A stretch of DNA of 58,696 bases from positions 1 through 58,696 of the forward strand of contig CAYJJG010000009.1 of the NCBI GenBank assembly GCA_964370435.1. Direction: 5' to 3'. This document shows positions 50,828 through 58,696 of this stretch, piece by piece. Position 1 is the stretch's first letter. Each line of letters opens with the position of its first letter. The notes beneath the pieces are model-generated. The model was given only the letters and a program-made list of their open reading frames with translations. It was not told the origin of the DNA and did no database searches. The position numbers were made by a program, and so were the translations under genes. This DNA is from CALVGQ01 sp964370435 (GTDB lineage Bacteria; Bacillota_I; Bacilli_A; Erysipelotrichales; Erysipelotrichaceae).

Positions 50828-52369
50828 TTACTCCTTATTGCTGTTCATAGCCTGATACAAATGACAAGCAACGAAATGATCTTTTTTAACTTCTATCCAT
50901 GCAGGTTCATCTTTCTTACAGATGTCCATACATTTTTCACAACGTGTATGGAATTTACAACCTTTTGGAGGTTTTACCGGACTTGGTACATCACCTTCAA
51001 GTGGTTTTAATGCAGATCTGCTTGCAACATCAGTTGTTGGGATTGCTGCAAGTAGTGCTTTTGTATATGGGTGTAATGGCTCATCAAACATATCCTCAGT
51101 AGATGCTAGTTCAACCAAATTTCCTAAATACATAACTCCAATACGATCACTAATATATTTAACTACACCTAAATCATGTGAAATAAATAAATAGGTGAAA
51201 TCTTGTTCTTCACGGAAATCTTTAAGTAAATTAATAATTTGCGATTGAATAGAAACATCAAGGGCGCTTACCGCTTCATCACATACAACAAATTTAGGCT
51301 GTAATGCTAAAGCTCTTGCAATACCAATACGTTGACGTTGTCCACCTGAAAATTCATGTGGATAACGATGAATCATATAACCTTGAAGACCACATTTTTC
51401 CATAATATTGGTAATATAATCAGTTAGCTTTTGGCTTCCTTGTTTATAGTAACCATGAGTAACTAGTGCTTCGCCAATAAGTTGTCCTACAGTCATACGC
51501 GGATTTAATGAGGAATATGGATCTTGGAAAATAATTTGTAAATCGGTACGAAGTAAGCGCATCTCTTCTGTAGTTAATCGTGCTAAATCAATACCACTAT
51601 CACGACGAGCTTCTAATCTTTCAAACTTTTTATTTGATTTAAGTGGTTCTTTTAAAGCATCAATCTTTTGTTGTGTTTGCTCAAGAACCAACTTAATAGC
51701 ATCAAGTTCTTTTTTTATTGCTTCTAATTGTTTTTGACTATTCGCAACTTTTGCGCTATTAGCTTTGTTTTCAAGTGTATCAGCTTCAATATGAACTTCA
51801 AGTAAAGCTGCTTTGCGTAGCAACGCAATCTCTTTACCTTTTGTAGAATACCATTGTTTCATAGCTTCACTTGCTGCATCTAGGTCATCACATAATGTTA
51901 ATGATCCGAAAATTTTAACAGTAGTATCGAAATAAACATCAATCTTAGTATCAATAGCATCAAAAGCTTTTTTAGCAACAGCTAGCTCTTTTTCAGTTGT
52001 AGCAGCTTCAACTTTGGCTTTGCACTGACGGCGAAGCTCACGATTTTTTTCTAAATTATTAACATCATTTTTTAGATTTTTAATCGTTTTCATTACATAT
52101 TTTGGGGCAACATCTTCTAATGAGCGCCCATAATAGAATGTAGCACCTGCAGTTTGTGGATATAATTGTAACAATACACGACCAAGAGTAGATTTTCCAC
52201 ATCCTGATTCACCTACAAGACCAACAGTTTCACCTTTGTAAATATCTAAGGTAATTCCATCATTTGCACGAACATATTGACGTTCTGCAAAAGGGCTTTC
52301 TTTCTTGATTGGGAAATATTTTTTAAGTTTTTTTACACGAAGTAAAACACCATCATTTTTATTTGTCAT
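50828..52369 (-). CDS. oppF: Oligopeptide ABC transporter ATPase OppF with coiled-coil insertion
   Basis: The ATPase has Walker A GESGCGKST (54-62), the Q-loop IIFQDPYSSLNPR with Gln282, signature SGGQRQRIG, Walker B FVVCDEAVSALD, and the C-terminal oligopeptide-type cysteines CKFHTRCEKCMDICKK. At 513 residues it is about 180 longer than usual OppF (near 310-340). The surplus, ~86-265, lies between Walker A and the Q-loop and is Lys/Glu/Ala-rich, likely two long coiled-coil helices (KNDVNNLEKNRELRRQ; KQLEAIKKELDAIKLVLEQT). The catalytic motifs are intact, so the protein should still hydrolyse ATP. It overlaps oppD by 11 bases. Confidence 0.9.
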   Translation of the reverse strand: MTNKNDGVLLRVKKLKKYFPIKKESPFAERQYVRANDGITLDIYKGETVGLVGESGCGKSTLGRVLLQLYPQTAGATFYYGRSLEDVAPKYVMKTIKNLKNDVNNLEKNRELRRQCKAKVEAATTEKELAVAKKAFDAIDTKIDVYFDTTVKIFGSLTLCDDLDAASEAMKQWYSTKGKEIALLRKAALLEVHIEADTLENKANSAKVANSQKQLEAIKKELDAIKLVLEQTQQKIDALKEPLKSNKKFERLEARRDSGIDLARLTTEEMRLLRTDLQIIFQDPYSSLNPRMTVGQLIGEALVTHGYYKQGSQKLTDYITNIMEKCGLQGYMIHRYPHEFSGGQRQRIGIARALALQPKFVVCDEAVSALDVSIQSQIINLLKDFREEQDFTYLFISHDLGVVKYISDRIGVMYLGNLVELASTEDMFDEPLHPYTKALLAAIPTTDVASRSALKPLEGDVPSPVKPPKGCKFHTRCEKCMDICKKDEPAWIEVKKDHFVACHLYQAMNSNKE

Positions 52370-53375
52370 TATTACGTACTCCTTTCACTGGATAGAAGCA
52401 ACGCACTTTTTGTCCATTACCACAATCTTGTAATGTTGGATGCTCATTATTACATTTTTCAGTTGCATATTTACAACGAGGTGCAAATTTACATCCTTTT
52501 GGTAAGTTAAGCGGGTGAGGAACACTACCCGGAATTGGTTCTAATCTAGCATTTGCATCATCTTCCAAGCGCGGAATTGAAACTAATAATCCTTCTGTAT
52601 AAGGATGAGAATATTTGCTAGAAGGAAGGAAAATAGTATCCACATCGGCATATTCAACAATTTCACCACAGTACATTACCGCAACATCATCTGCCATTTG
52701 ATTAATTACACCTAAATCATGAGTAATAAACATGATAGCTGTTCCATTATTATTTTTTAAGTCATTCATTAATTTAAGTATCTGCGCTTGAATTGTAACA
52801 TCAAGTGCTGTAGTAGGCTCATCAGCAATTAAAATATCTGGACGACAAGCTAATGCCATAGCAATCATGACACGTTGTCTCATACCACCAGAAAGTTGAT
52901 GAGGATAATTATTAACTACCTCTTCAGCACGAGGAATTTTAACTTCATTAAGTAAATCAATTGATTTTTGATGAGCATCATGTTTCGATATATTTTGATG
53001 CAAAATTAAGGTTTCTGAAATTTGTTTACCAATTTTAAAAACTGGATTTAAACTAGTCATTGGCTCTTGGAATATCATAGAAATATCATTACCACGAATT
53101 TTCATCATTTCTTTTTCAGAAGCTGAAGCTAAATTGATTTGTTTTCCATCTTTAGCATATAAAATTTTTCCATCTTCAATATTTCCTGGCCACTCTAATA
53201 AACGAAGAATACTCATTGAAGTTACTGATTTACCAGAGCCGCTTTCACCAACAATTCCTAATGTTTTTCCCTTTTTAACTTTGAAATCAACACCGTTTAC
53301 TGCTTTTACAACACCCTTGTCCGTCGTAAAGTAAGTATGCAGATTGACAACATCTAAAATTACGTTATCATTCAT
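52359..53375 (-). CDS. oppD: Oligopeptide ABC transporter ATPase OppD
   Basis: The ATPase has Walker A GESGSGKS, Q-loop MIFQEPMTSLNP, signature LSGGMRQR, Walker B DILIADEPTTALD and the C-terminal cysteine motif CKFAPRCKYATEKC seen in oligopeptide transporters. An open frame reaches 53480, but the ATG at 53375 has AAGGAG and starts the usual MNDNVILDVVNLHTYF. The length of 338 residues is normal. The start overlaps oppC by eight bases. Confidence 0.92.
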   Translation of the reverse strand: MNDNVILDVVNLHTYFTTDKGVVKAVNGVDFKVKKGKTLGIVGESGSGKSVTSMSILRLLEWPGNIEDGKILYAKDGKQINLASASEKEMMKIRGNDISMIFQEPMTSLNPVFKIGKQISETLILHQNISKHDAHQKSIDLLNEVKIPRAEEVVNNYPHQLSGGMRQRVMIAMALACRPDILIADEPTTALDVTIQAQILKLMNDLKNNNGTAIMFITHDLGVINQMADDVAVMYCGEIVEYADVDTIFLPSSKYSHPYTEGLLVSIPRLEDDANARLEPIPGSVPHPLNLPKGCKFAPRCKYATEKCNNEHPTLQDCGNGQKVRCFYPVKGVRNNDK

Positions 53376-54354
53376 GGCTAACTCCTTCCTCCTTTTGCTT
53401 TTTTGCAAAAAGTCTTTTAAATATACTTTCTGATTCTTGTTTTCTAAACTTAACTTGTGATTTAGGGTCAACTGCATCACGCATACCTTCCCCTATTAAG
53501 TTAACACTTAAAATTAAGAAAAATAGTAAAAGTCCTGGGAATATCCACATCCATGGATACTGACGCATAATTATTGAAGTTGATGAACGATATAATAATC
53601 CTCCCCAAGTTGGAATCGGTTCAGATACCGATAATCCTAGATAAGATAATGATGCTTCCGACAATATTGCCCCGGAAAATGCTGTTGTAGCATTAACTAT
53701 AACGTAAGCAATCGTATTTGGTAATAAGTGGCGCGTAATTTGTTTCCACGGTTTAATACCTAATGAACGACACGCTGTCATAAATTCTTGTTCACGAAGC
53801 GATAAAATTTGTGCACGAACCATACGTGCTAGTCCTGTCCAACCTAGTAAACCAATAATAAACATCATTAAATATAAACGAAGTTCAGGCTCTAATTCTA
53901 AGAAGATTACAGCAACAGTAAAAGCAATAGGTAAAAACGGGAAACTAGATACTATTTCAGTAAATCGCATTAAAATATTATCTACCATTTTTCCATAAAA
54001 ACCTGCAATACCACCAATAATTAATCCCACAGTAACAGAGATTAATGCAGCAATAAAACCAATTTGAATAGATAAATAACCACCTAAGAAAACTCGTGGT
54101 AAATTATCTCTACCGAATTCATCTGTTCCAAATAAAAATTCTGAAGATGGAGCAAGATATTTTTGAGTTAAGTCAATATTTGCTAAATCATAGTCAGTTA
54201 CTGTGATATAAACTTGAGTAATAATAACTGAAATTGTAATTAGTGAGAAAATCACTAGCCCAAATACTGCTAATTTGTTTTTAAAGAATCGTTGAACCAT
54301 TAATTTTGTTGGACTCAATATTTCTTCAGTATCATATTTTTTATTTTTAGTCAT
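53368..54354 (-). CDS. oppC: Oligopeptide ABC transporter permease OppC
   Basis: The 328-residue permease has an N-terminal OppC_N segment (VQRFFKNKLAVFGLVIF) and about six membrane helices. The EAA loop is in EQEFMTACRSLGIKPWKQITRHLLPN, and the family sequence LSEASLSYLGLSV is present. With OppB it forms the membrane channel for imported peptides. It overlaps oppB by eight bases. Confidence 0.93.
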   Translation of the reverse strand: MTKNKKYDTEEILSPTKLMVQRFFKNKLAVFGLVIFSLITISVIITQVYITVTDYDLANIDLTQKYLAPSSEFLFGTDEFGRDNLPRVFLGGYLSIQIGFIAALISVTVGLIIGGIAGFYGKMVDNILMRFTEIVSSFPFLPIAFTVAVIFLELEPELRLYLMMFIIGLLGWTGLARMVRAQILSLREQEFMTACRSLGIKPWKQITRHLLPNTIAYVIVNATTAFSGAILSEASLSYLGLSVSEPIPTWGGLLYRSSTSIIMRQYPWMWIFPGLLLFFLILSVNLIGEGMRDAVDPKSQVKFRKQESESIFKRLFAKKQKEEGVSHE

Positions 54355-55393
54355 TTTTAGAACCTCCTAATCTTACACGAGGATCAGCAAAGCCATAACT
54401 TAAATCAACTAATAAATTACTTAATAGTGTAATTACTGAGTAAAATAAAGTAATAGTTAAAATAATTTGTTGATCTTTTGCATCATATGCACTTCTAAGT
54501 AGATTACCAATACCTGGCCATGCAAAAATATTTTCAACAAGTACTGAACCACTAAATAAAGCAGGAATATAGAATCCAATTAGTGTTAGTACTGGAATTA
54601 ATGCATTTCTAAAGGCATGGCGATAAATAATAACTTTATCTCTTAAACCTTTTGATCGTGCAGTACGAATATAATCTTGTTTTAATACCTCAAGCATCGA
54701 GTTTCTAATATAACGTATTAACGTTGAACTTGTCCCCATAACTGAAACTAATACTGGTAGCACCATATGATGGGCTAAATCTAGATATTCAGCCAAGCTA
54801 CCATCAGCATAAGTTGCCCTAACATCGTACATACCTGCAAACGGAAATAGAGGTATGGTAATAACAAAGGCAAAAATCAATAACATCGCAAAGAAAAAGC
54901 TTGGTATTGAAATCCCCGCAATAGAAAACACAGTGAAAAATTTATCAAAGAAAGAAAATCTATTCACTGCAGATTTTATTCCTACTACGATAGAGAAAAC
55001 TAAAGCAACAATAAAAGAAACAATGTTTACTAATAATGTGTTTTTTAAGTAAAATGGGATGATATCAGCAACATCTTTTCTTAATGACGTCGAATAGCCA
55101 AAATCACCTTGAAGTAATCGGCCAATCCATTTTAAGTATCGTTCGTGCATTGGACCTACTAGTCCTAATTCTTGTCTTAGTTGATCTAAATAACCAGGAT
55201 CAATCGGGCGCTCTGGATCAACATATGCCCACACTGGATCACCAGGCATAGATTGAACTATTAAGAATAGTATAAATGAAATAATTAATAATACTGGAAT
55301 CATTTGTAATAATCTTAATAAAGTATATCTAACTAGCGGTACTAGCGTAGCTAAAGCCGATTGTAGTCTAGATCTTTCATTCGTCTTATTCAT
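54347..55393 (-). CDS. oppB: Oligopeptide ABC transporter permease OppB
   Basis: The 348-residue permease has a first helix at ~22-45 with the sequence MIPVLLIISFILFLIV, the OppB motif MPGDPVW, and the EAA-type loop in KQDYIRTARSKGLRDKVIIYRHAFRNA. About six membrane helices are present. It follows the binding-protein gene oppA by about 85 bp; AAAGGAG precedes the ATG. Confidence 0.93.
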   Translation of the reverse strand: MNKTNERSRLQSALATLVPLVRYTLLRLLQMIPVLLIISFILFLIVQSMPGDPVWAYVDPERPIDPGYLDQLRQELGLVGPMHERYLKWIGRLLQGDFGYSTSLRKDVADIIPFYLKNTLLVNIVSFIVALVFSIVVGIKSAVNRFSFFDKFFTVFSIAGISIPSFFFAMLLIFAFVITIPLFPFAGMYDVRATYADGSLAEYLDLAHHMVLPVLVSVMGTSSTLIRYIRNSMLEVLKQDYIRTARSKGLRDKVIIYRHAFRNALIPVLTLIGFYIPALFSGSVLVENIFAWPGIGNLLRSAYDAKDQQIILTITLFYSVITLLSNLLVDLSYGFADPRVRLGGSKND

Positions 55394-55477
55394 TCTTTCG
55401 CTCCTTTATAAATAGAAGAAATAGTCACCATAGCGTCTATAATGACTATTTCTTTATTAAACTTGTTTTTTGACTAC

Positions 55478-57262
55478 TTACTCTGCAACAGTTGCTTCAA
55501 CGATTGCATATGGCCAATCCCACATTGGACCAGTCACTAAGTTTTCAAATTTAGCGTTGTATAAATCATGGTAATCATTTGCATAGATTGGAAGAACAGG
55601 GTTTTCTTGATTGTTTAATACAACCCAGTCACGATATGCTTGTTGGTACTGAGCATCACCTTCTTCAGTTCCAGCAGCTGCATAGTTCATAAGTTCAAGT
55701 AATCTGTCATTTTCTTCATTAACCCAACGACTTTGGTTAGTTGAACTTTGTTCTCCAAATGGGTAAACGAAATCACTATGATTATTTACATAACCATCAA
55801 ATTCAGGATTATATGATGTTGCTAATGCAAAACCATTATAAATTCTGTCAGCTAGTGGTTGTAATCCATAGTAATGATCTAATAATACTGAGAAGTCAAC
55901 AGTATCGATAGTGAATTTGATTCCACTTTCTTCAACTGAATTAGCTAAAGTATTATTTAAATAATCAGGCCATGGAGATCCACCAGTAGCGATACGGATT
56001 TCCGCAACAACACCATCTTTTTCATAGATTCCATCTGCATTCATAGCCCAACCAGCATCTTCTAAAATAGAACGTGCCATTGCAGGATCATATGATAATG
56101 GATTAACATTTTCTTCGATCCAAGCATCATCAATCATCCAGAAATGTGGAGAATAAGATGCAGCAACTGGAGAACCATAATCACCGCACATTAATTGTAC
56201 GAAAGTTTCTTTATCAAATGCATAAGCAATTGCTAAACGCATTTCAGTATAAGCAGTAGCTCCGAAGTCAGTATGCCATGTAATATGACCATAACCATGA
56301 CGTGGATAGTTATTGAAAGTTAAGTTTGGATCAGCTTTTGCAGCTTCGATTTTTTCAGGTTCAATTTGACCTTGAATCATATCGATTTCACCATTGATTA
56401 ACATATCGATATCAGTTTCAGTTGGCACAACACGTACTACGATATTGTCCACTGTAGGCATTACACCATTAATGTTTCCAGTATAGTATTCATTGATTGT
56501 TAATTGAACATCAGAACCTGGATTCCATTCAGTGATTTTATAAGGACCTACACCAATTGGACTACTCATGTAGTTAGCTTGAATAACGTTTACATCAACA
56601 ACACCATCTGGTGCCATTTGATGTTTTGCATACATAAAGTAAGCAAACTCAGATTTAATAGTATAAACTGGTTCAGCAATTGTAAATTTAATGTTGTAAT
56701 CATCTACTACTTCAATACCAAGTAATGAAATATCACAAGCACCAGCATCACAAGATGCTACATAGTCATCAAATCCATAAATGAAATTAGGTTGATGAGA
56801 ACCACTACCTTTTGCTTCTAAGAATGTTGGATGTGAATAAAGTTCATAAGTGAATAAAATATCTTCTGTAGTGAAATCTTCACCATCAGAGAATTTAATT
56901 CCTTCTTTAACTGTGAAAGACCAAACTTCTAATTCAGCAGCTTCTTCTCCACCTTCAACATAATTTGGATTAGGTACTTTTTCAGTAGTATAGCTTTCTA
57001 AATAGTGAGCTAGCACCAATTCGTTGTCTGCATTTGGTGTGAAAAATCCTTCATTTCCGTCAACTAATTTACGAATATTGTTGTCGTATGAAGAGTTCCC
57101 CCAACCTTGCATGAATTCACCAGCAAAATCAGTATTACCTACTACGAAAGTAACAGGTGCATCTGTTGCTGGGTCATCAGTTGATGTGCTAGGGCTTGAT
57201 GAACAACCTACTAAGCTTAAACCTAGTAATGACACTAACACAAAAGTTAATAACTTTTTCAT
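55478..57262 (-). CDS. oppA: Oligopeptide-binding lipoprotein OppA
   Basis: The 594-residue protein begins with a lipoprotein signal peptide and lipobox LSLVGCSSS (Cys20). The body is a class C (SBP_bac_5) binding fold: WSFTVKEGIKFSDGEDFTTEDILFT near residue 112-136 in two parts, then VGPYKITEW, and later repeats of the family pattern. It captures peptides outside the membrane for OppBCDF. GAGGAGGAGAAAG precedes the ATG, and the operon's promoter lies 50-80 bp upstream. Confidence 0.92.
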   Translation of the reverse strand: MKKLLTFVLVSLLGLSLVGCSSSPSTSTDDPATDAPVTFVVGNTDFAGEFMQGWGNSSYDNNIRKLVDGNEGFFTPNADNELVLAHYLESYTTEKVPNPNYVEGGEEAAELEVWSFTVKEGIKFSDGEDFTTEDILFTYELYSHPTFLEAKGSGSHQPNFIYGFDDYVASCDAGACDISLLGIEVVDDYNIKFTIAEPVYTIKSEFAYFMYAKHQMAPDGVVDVNVIQANYMSSPIGVGPYKITEWNPGSDVQLTINEYYTGNINGVMPTVDNIVVRVVPTETDIDMLINGEIDMIQGQIEPEKIEAAKADPNLTFNNYPRHGYGHITWHTDFGATAYTEMRLAIAYAFDKETFVQLMCGDYGSPVAASYSPHFWMIDDAWIEENVNPLSYDPAMARSILEDAGWAMNADGIYEKDGVVAEIRIATGGSPWPDYLNNTLANSVEESGIKFTIDTVDFSVLLDHYYGLQPLADRIYNGFALATSYNPEFDGYVNNHSDFVYPFGEQSSTNQSRWVNEENDRLLELMNYAAAGTEEGDAQYQQAYRDWVVLNNQENPVLPIYANDYHDLYNAKFENLVTGPMWDWPYAIVEATVAE

Positions 57263-57281
57263 TTCTTTCTCCTCCTCTTTT

Positions 57282-57301
57282 TAATCAATTAAAAAATTGA
57301 T
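57282..57301. repeat. Inverted repeat in the oppA leader
   Basis: AATCAATT and AATTGATT flank AAAA, a perfect 8-bp dyad between the promoter and ribosome binding site of oppA. It could be an operator or a small leader hairpin. Confidence 0.45.
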
Positions 57302-57311
57302 TGGTTAATAA

Positions 57312-57381
57312 ATATTAACATATATTTACTGATAATGTCAATCTACAATGAAAATTTTCGTGTTTTCTTTCAATGAAAATT
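57312..57381 (-). promoter_or_regulatory. Promoter of the opp operon with two upstream repeats
   Basis: Minus strand: TTGACA (57336-57341), 18-bp spacer, TAATAT (57312-57317). Upstream of the -35, the sequence CAATGAAAATT occurs twice in the same orientation (57346-57356 and 57371-57381, 25 bp apart). On the minus strand these read AATTTTCATTG and partly resemble the CodY box. Confidence 0.6.
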
Positions 57382-57384
57382 GTT

Positions 57385-58185
57385 TCATAAATTATTGTTT
57401 TCAACATTTTCTAGCTTATTAAATAATCCTTTTACATAAAATGTAATACGTAAATTATAGATAATCGCAAACAATACTAGTACGTGAAGCACATTAGTAA
57501 GCATAATACTAATAATACCGCTTATAACCGCACTTGGTAACGCCATTAACATACACTGTTTAAATAAATTTCTGCGATTATATTTTACTTTATCATATTT
57601 ACGTAAACTTAGGGTGTTGATAGAAACTACCAATAAAGTATTTATCGTCATTAATAACAGACTGTACGATAAATCATTATATATAGTATTACTAAAACTA
57701 TTTTCTAATCCACTTATTATATGTATATTTGCAAGAGCTAATGAATCCTCTTGGCTACTAAATTCTTCATAATTTACAGAAAAACTATAAGGTGATTTTA
57801 TATTCAATAGTTCACTTTGAATTAAATAATAGTCTTCGAAAAAACCAACAAAGTTTCCAATTTCAGTATAATCTTCTTCTTGATAAATCAAAGTAAAATC
57901 CTGTAGCATCACACTTTGATAAGAATTACAGCCAAAAGTTAATGTTTCATCTACCTGACAATTATCAAACTGTTCAAAGGATGATGAAACCATTTCATCC
58001 AATGTTTCTTGATGACTTACATAAGCTGTTTCAATATATTGATTAGTGTGATAACTGCTACTTAGCCCCAATAGGGTAACAACTAAGAAAAACACAAGCA
58101 CTGCTGTAAGCAAAGAAAACTTATTTGCGTCTTCAAGACCTTCATTACTATAAAATGCTTTGTTAAGTATATTTAATTTTTTCAT
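57385..58185 (-). CDS. Uncharacterised membrane protein (DUF1189-like layout)
   Basis: The 266-residue protein has one membrane helix at about 25-44, an external acidic region of ~130 residues with two cysteines (Cys55 and Cys65 area), and three or four helices in the last third. This shape resembles DUF1189 proteins, but the match is not strong enough to assign. AAGGAGGAG precedes the ATG. It is upstream of, and on the same strand as, oppA, which has its own promoter. Function unknown. Confidence 0.65.
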   Translation of the reverse strand: MKKLNILNKAFYSNEGLEDANKFSLLTAVLVFFLVVTLLGLSSSYHTNQYIETAYVSHQETLDEMVSSSFEQFDNCQVDETLTFGCNSYQSVMLQDFTLIYQEEDYTEIGNFVGFFEDYYLIQSELLNIKSPYSFSVNYEEFSSQEDSLALANIHIISGLENSFSNTIYNDLSYSLLLMTINTLLVVSINTLSLRKYDKVKYNRRNLFKQCMLMALPSAVISGIISIMLTNVLHVLVLFAIIYNLRITFYVKGLFNKLENVENNNL

Positions 58186-58207
58186 ATCTACTCCTCCTTA
58201 TAAAAGA

Positions 58208-58232
58208 AAACTTCTGACTTAAGCAGAAGTTT
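58208..58232 (-). terminator. Terminator after the 86-codon gene
   Basis: AAACTTCTG / CAGAAGTTT, nine pairs, seven-base loop, followed on the minus strand by TCTTTTAT. Confidence 0.7.
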
Positions 58233-58239
58233 CTATTCC

Positions 58240-58500
58240 TTATCTCACATAGAAAGGTTTTGCGAAAGCTGATAATCTGTCTTCCATAAACACTACTGAT
58301 TCACCTTGAATGAGTGGTCTCCTATAGTCATGTGCCTCTTTTGCAATTCCTATATAGTTTGGAAACATCAGCTTTTTATGGAAATGTTTTACAAAGTTGG
58401 CTACTATATCTGCATCAATTACAAGGAACTCGACATCTACTAAAATTTGTTCAGCAGCACCGTTATTTAAAATTGATCTTTTACAGCGTTTTAACTCCAC
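58240..58500 (-). CDS. Hypothetical 86-residue protein
   Basis: I do not recognise this protein. It reads VDVEFLVIDADIVANFVKHF in the middle and ends in SAFAKPFYVR. No membrane helix is present. Its apparent GTG start follows a TAG directly and has no ribosome binding site. An overlapping frame ATGATATTAGGTGGAG, nine codons long, starts just upstream, so either a frameshift has separated the natural start or initiation is unusual. A TATAAT box (58528-58533) upstream and a terminator downstream support a short transcription unit. Confidence 0.5.
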   Translation of the reverse strand: MELKRCKRSILNNGAAEQILVDVEFLVIDADIVANFVKHFHKKLMFPNYIGIAKEAHDYRRPLIQGESVVFMEDRLSAFAKPFYVR

Positions 58501-58527
58501 CTAATATCATTTTCTGTTTGCGGTATC

Positions 58528-58533
58528 ATTATA
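58528..58533 (-). promoter_or_regulatory. Putative -10 box of the 86-codon gene
   Basis: Minus strand TATAAT, with TTTCAA 16 bp upstream as a fair -35. Confidence 0.45.
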
Positions 58534-58597
58534 CACTATGCAGTACTTATTGAAAAGCGTTTTTAATCCTTTTTATAGTATTAAATACACAAAAAAA

Positions 58598-58620
58598 CAC
58601 TGTGTTTTTATACTACAGTG
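58598..58620 (-). terminator. Terminator of the gene entering from the right edge
   Basis: CACTGT / ACAGTG stem, eleven-base loop, followed on the minus strand by a run of seven Ts. Confidence 0.6.
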
Positions 58621-58631
58621 CTTTTGAAATC

Positions 58632-58696
58632 TTACTTTTTATGGGTATCGAACATATTTCGGGGTTTTAAATTTTCGGGGTCTAAAACCCCTTTTT
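58632..58696 (-). CDS. C-terminal end of a gene cut by the right window edge
   Basis: The minus strand is open from the edge to TAA at 58632-58634 and encodes a tail with VLDPENLKPRNMFDTHKK. An intrinsic terminator follows 12 bp later, which supports a real gene end. Too little is visible to assign a function; the VLDPENL-like tail recalls some FAD-linked oxidases but this is weak. Confidence 0.55.
   Translation of the reverse strand, partial: KGVLDPENLKPRNMFDTHKK

Noticed and set aside
50899..51194. Two plus-strand frames of 67 and 90 codons
   Set aside because: Antisense to the conserved C-terminal part of oppF.
58660..58696. GGGGT / ACCCC hairpin with T run at the right edge as a plus-strand terminator
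   Set aside because: The minus strand through this stretch is an open frame ending at 58632 and followed by its own terminator, so the G/C runs are probably coding.

Overview
The window reads as a chromosomal segment of a low-GC, spore-forming, anaerobic Firmicute. The evidence is the strong A+T bias, AGGAGG-type ribosome binding sites, the sporulation sigma factors SigK and SigG, an ileS T-box, the ylm/sepF/divIVA division cluster, oxygen-sensitive glycyl radical enzymes, and SirTM/macrodomain genes. The compact sigG-ylmC-sepF-ylmH-divIVA-ileS order and the EF-G-like paralogue suit an Erysipelotrichia-type gut bacterium (inference). No rRNA, tRNA, CRISPR array, prophage or insertion sequence was seen.

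Layout. 1-9 kb (minus strand): a PAS/GGDEF diguanylate cyclase cut by the window edge, a pyridoxal kinase, an S9 peptidase, and an RND efflux pump with its TetR regulator and operator. 9-15 kb (minus): RNase J2-like protein, FtsK/SpoIIIE and a YjjI-type glycyl radical enzyme. 14.8-16.3 kb (plus): SigK and a HAD phosphatase. 16.3-24 kb (minus): a DUF4062-NACHT-TPR STAND ATPase, then an operon (read right to left) of MarR, MATE pump, two GNAT acetyltransferases and cardiolipin synthase. 24-29 kb (minus): a phnDCEE-type ABC transporter plus a cytosolic 5'-nucleotidase. 29-34 kb: EF-G-like GTPase and ankyrin protein behind a leader with a 24-codon ORF and a terminator, an MscS channel, and a divergent pair of peptidoglycan-binding-domain proteins.

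34.5-40.3 kb (minus): threonine dehydrogenase/KBL ligase and, separately, a pyruvate formate-lyase operon in which the enzyme is split. It has a core subunit with the Cys-Cys pair, an 80-residue protein that aligns without gaps to the radical domain but lacks the radical glycine, a separate 79-residue glycyl radical subunit, and PFL activase. 40.4-42.7 kb (minus): an ADP-ribosylation operon of Zn-macrodomain hydrolase and SirTM sirtuin, led by a flavin/ferredoxin gene carrying an in-frame stop. 43-50 kb (minus): M29 aminopeptidase, DUF1653 protein, ileS with T-box, divIVA, ylmH, sepF, ylmC, sigG. 50.6-58.7 kb (minus): an oligopeptide transporter operon whose OppF carries a coiled-coil insertion of about 180 residues, two unknown proteins, and the last codons of a gene entering from the right edge.

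The most unusual points are the three-piece PFL with a radical-less sister subunit, the leader peptide and attenuator-like hairpin before the ankyrin/EF-G-like pair, the NACHT protein of eukaryotic-like architecture, the SirTM-macrodomain operon without its usual lipoyl carrier genes, and the coiled-coil insertions in OppF and the RND pump. Several starts were moved to fit ribosome binding sites; these are noted in the entries.
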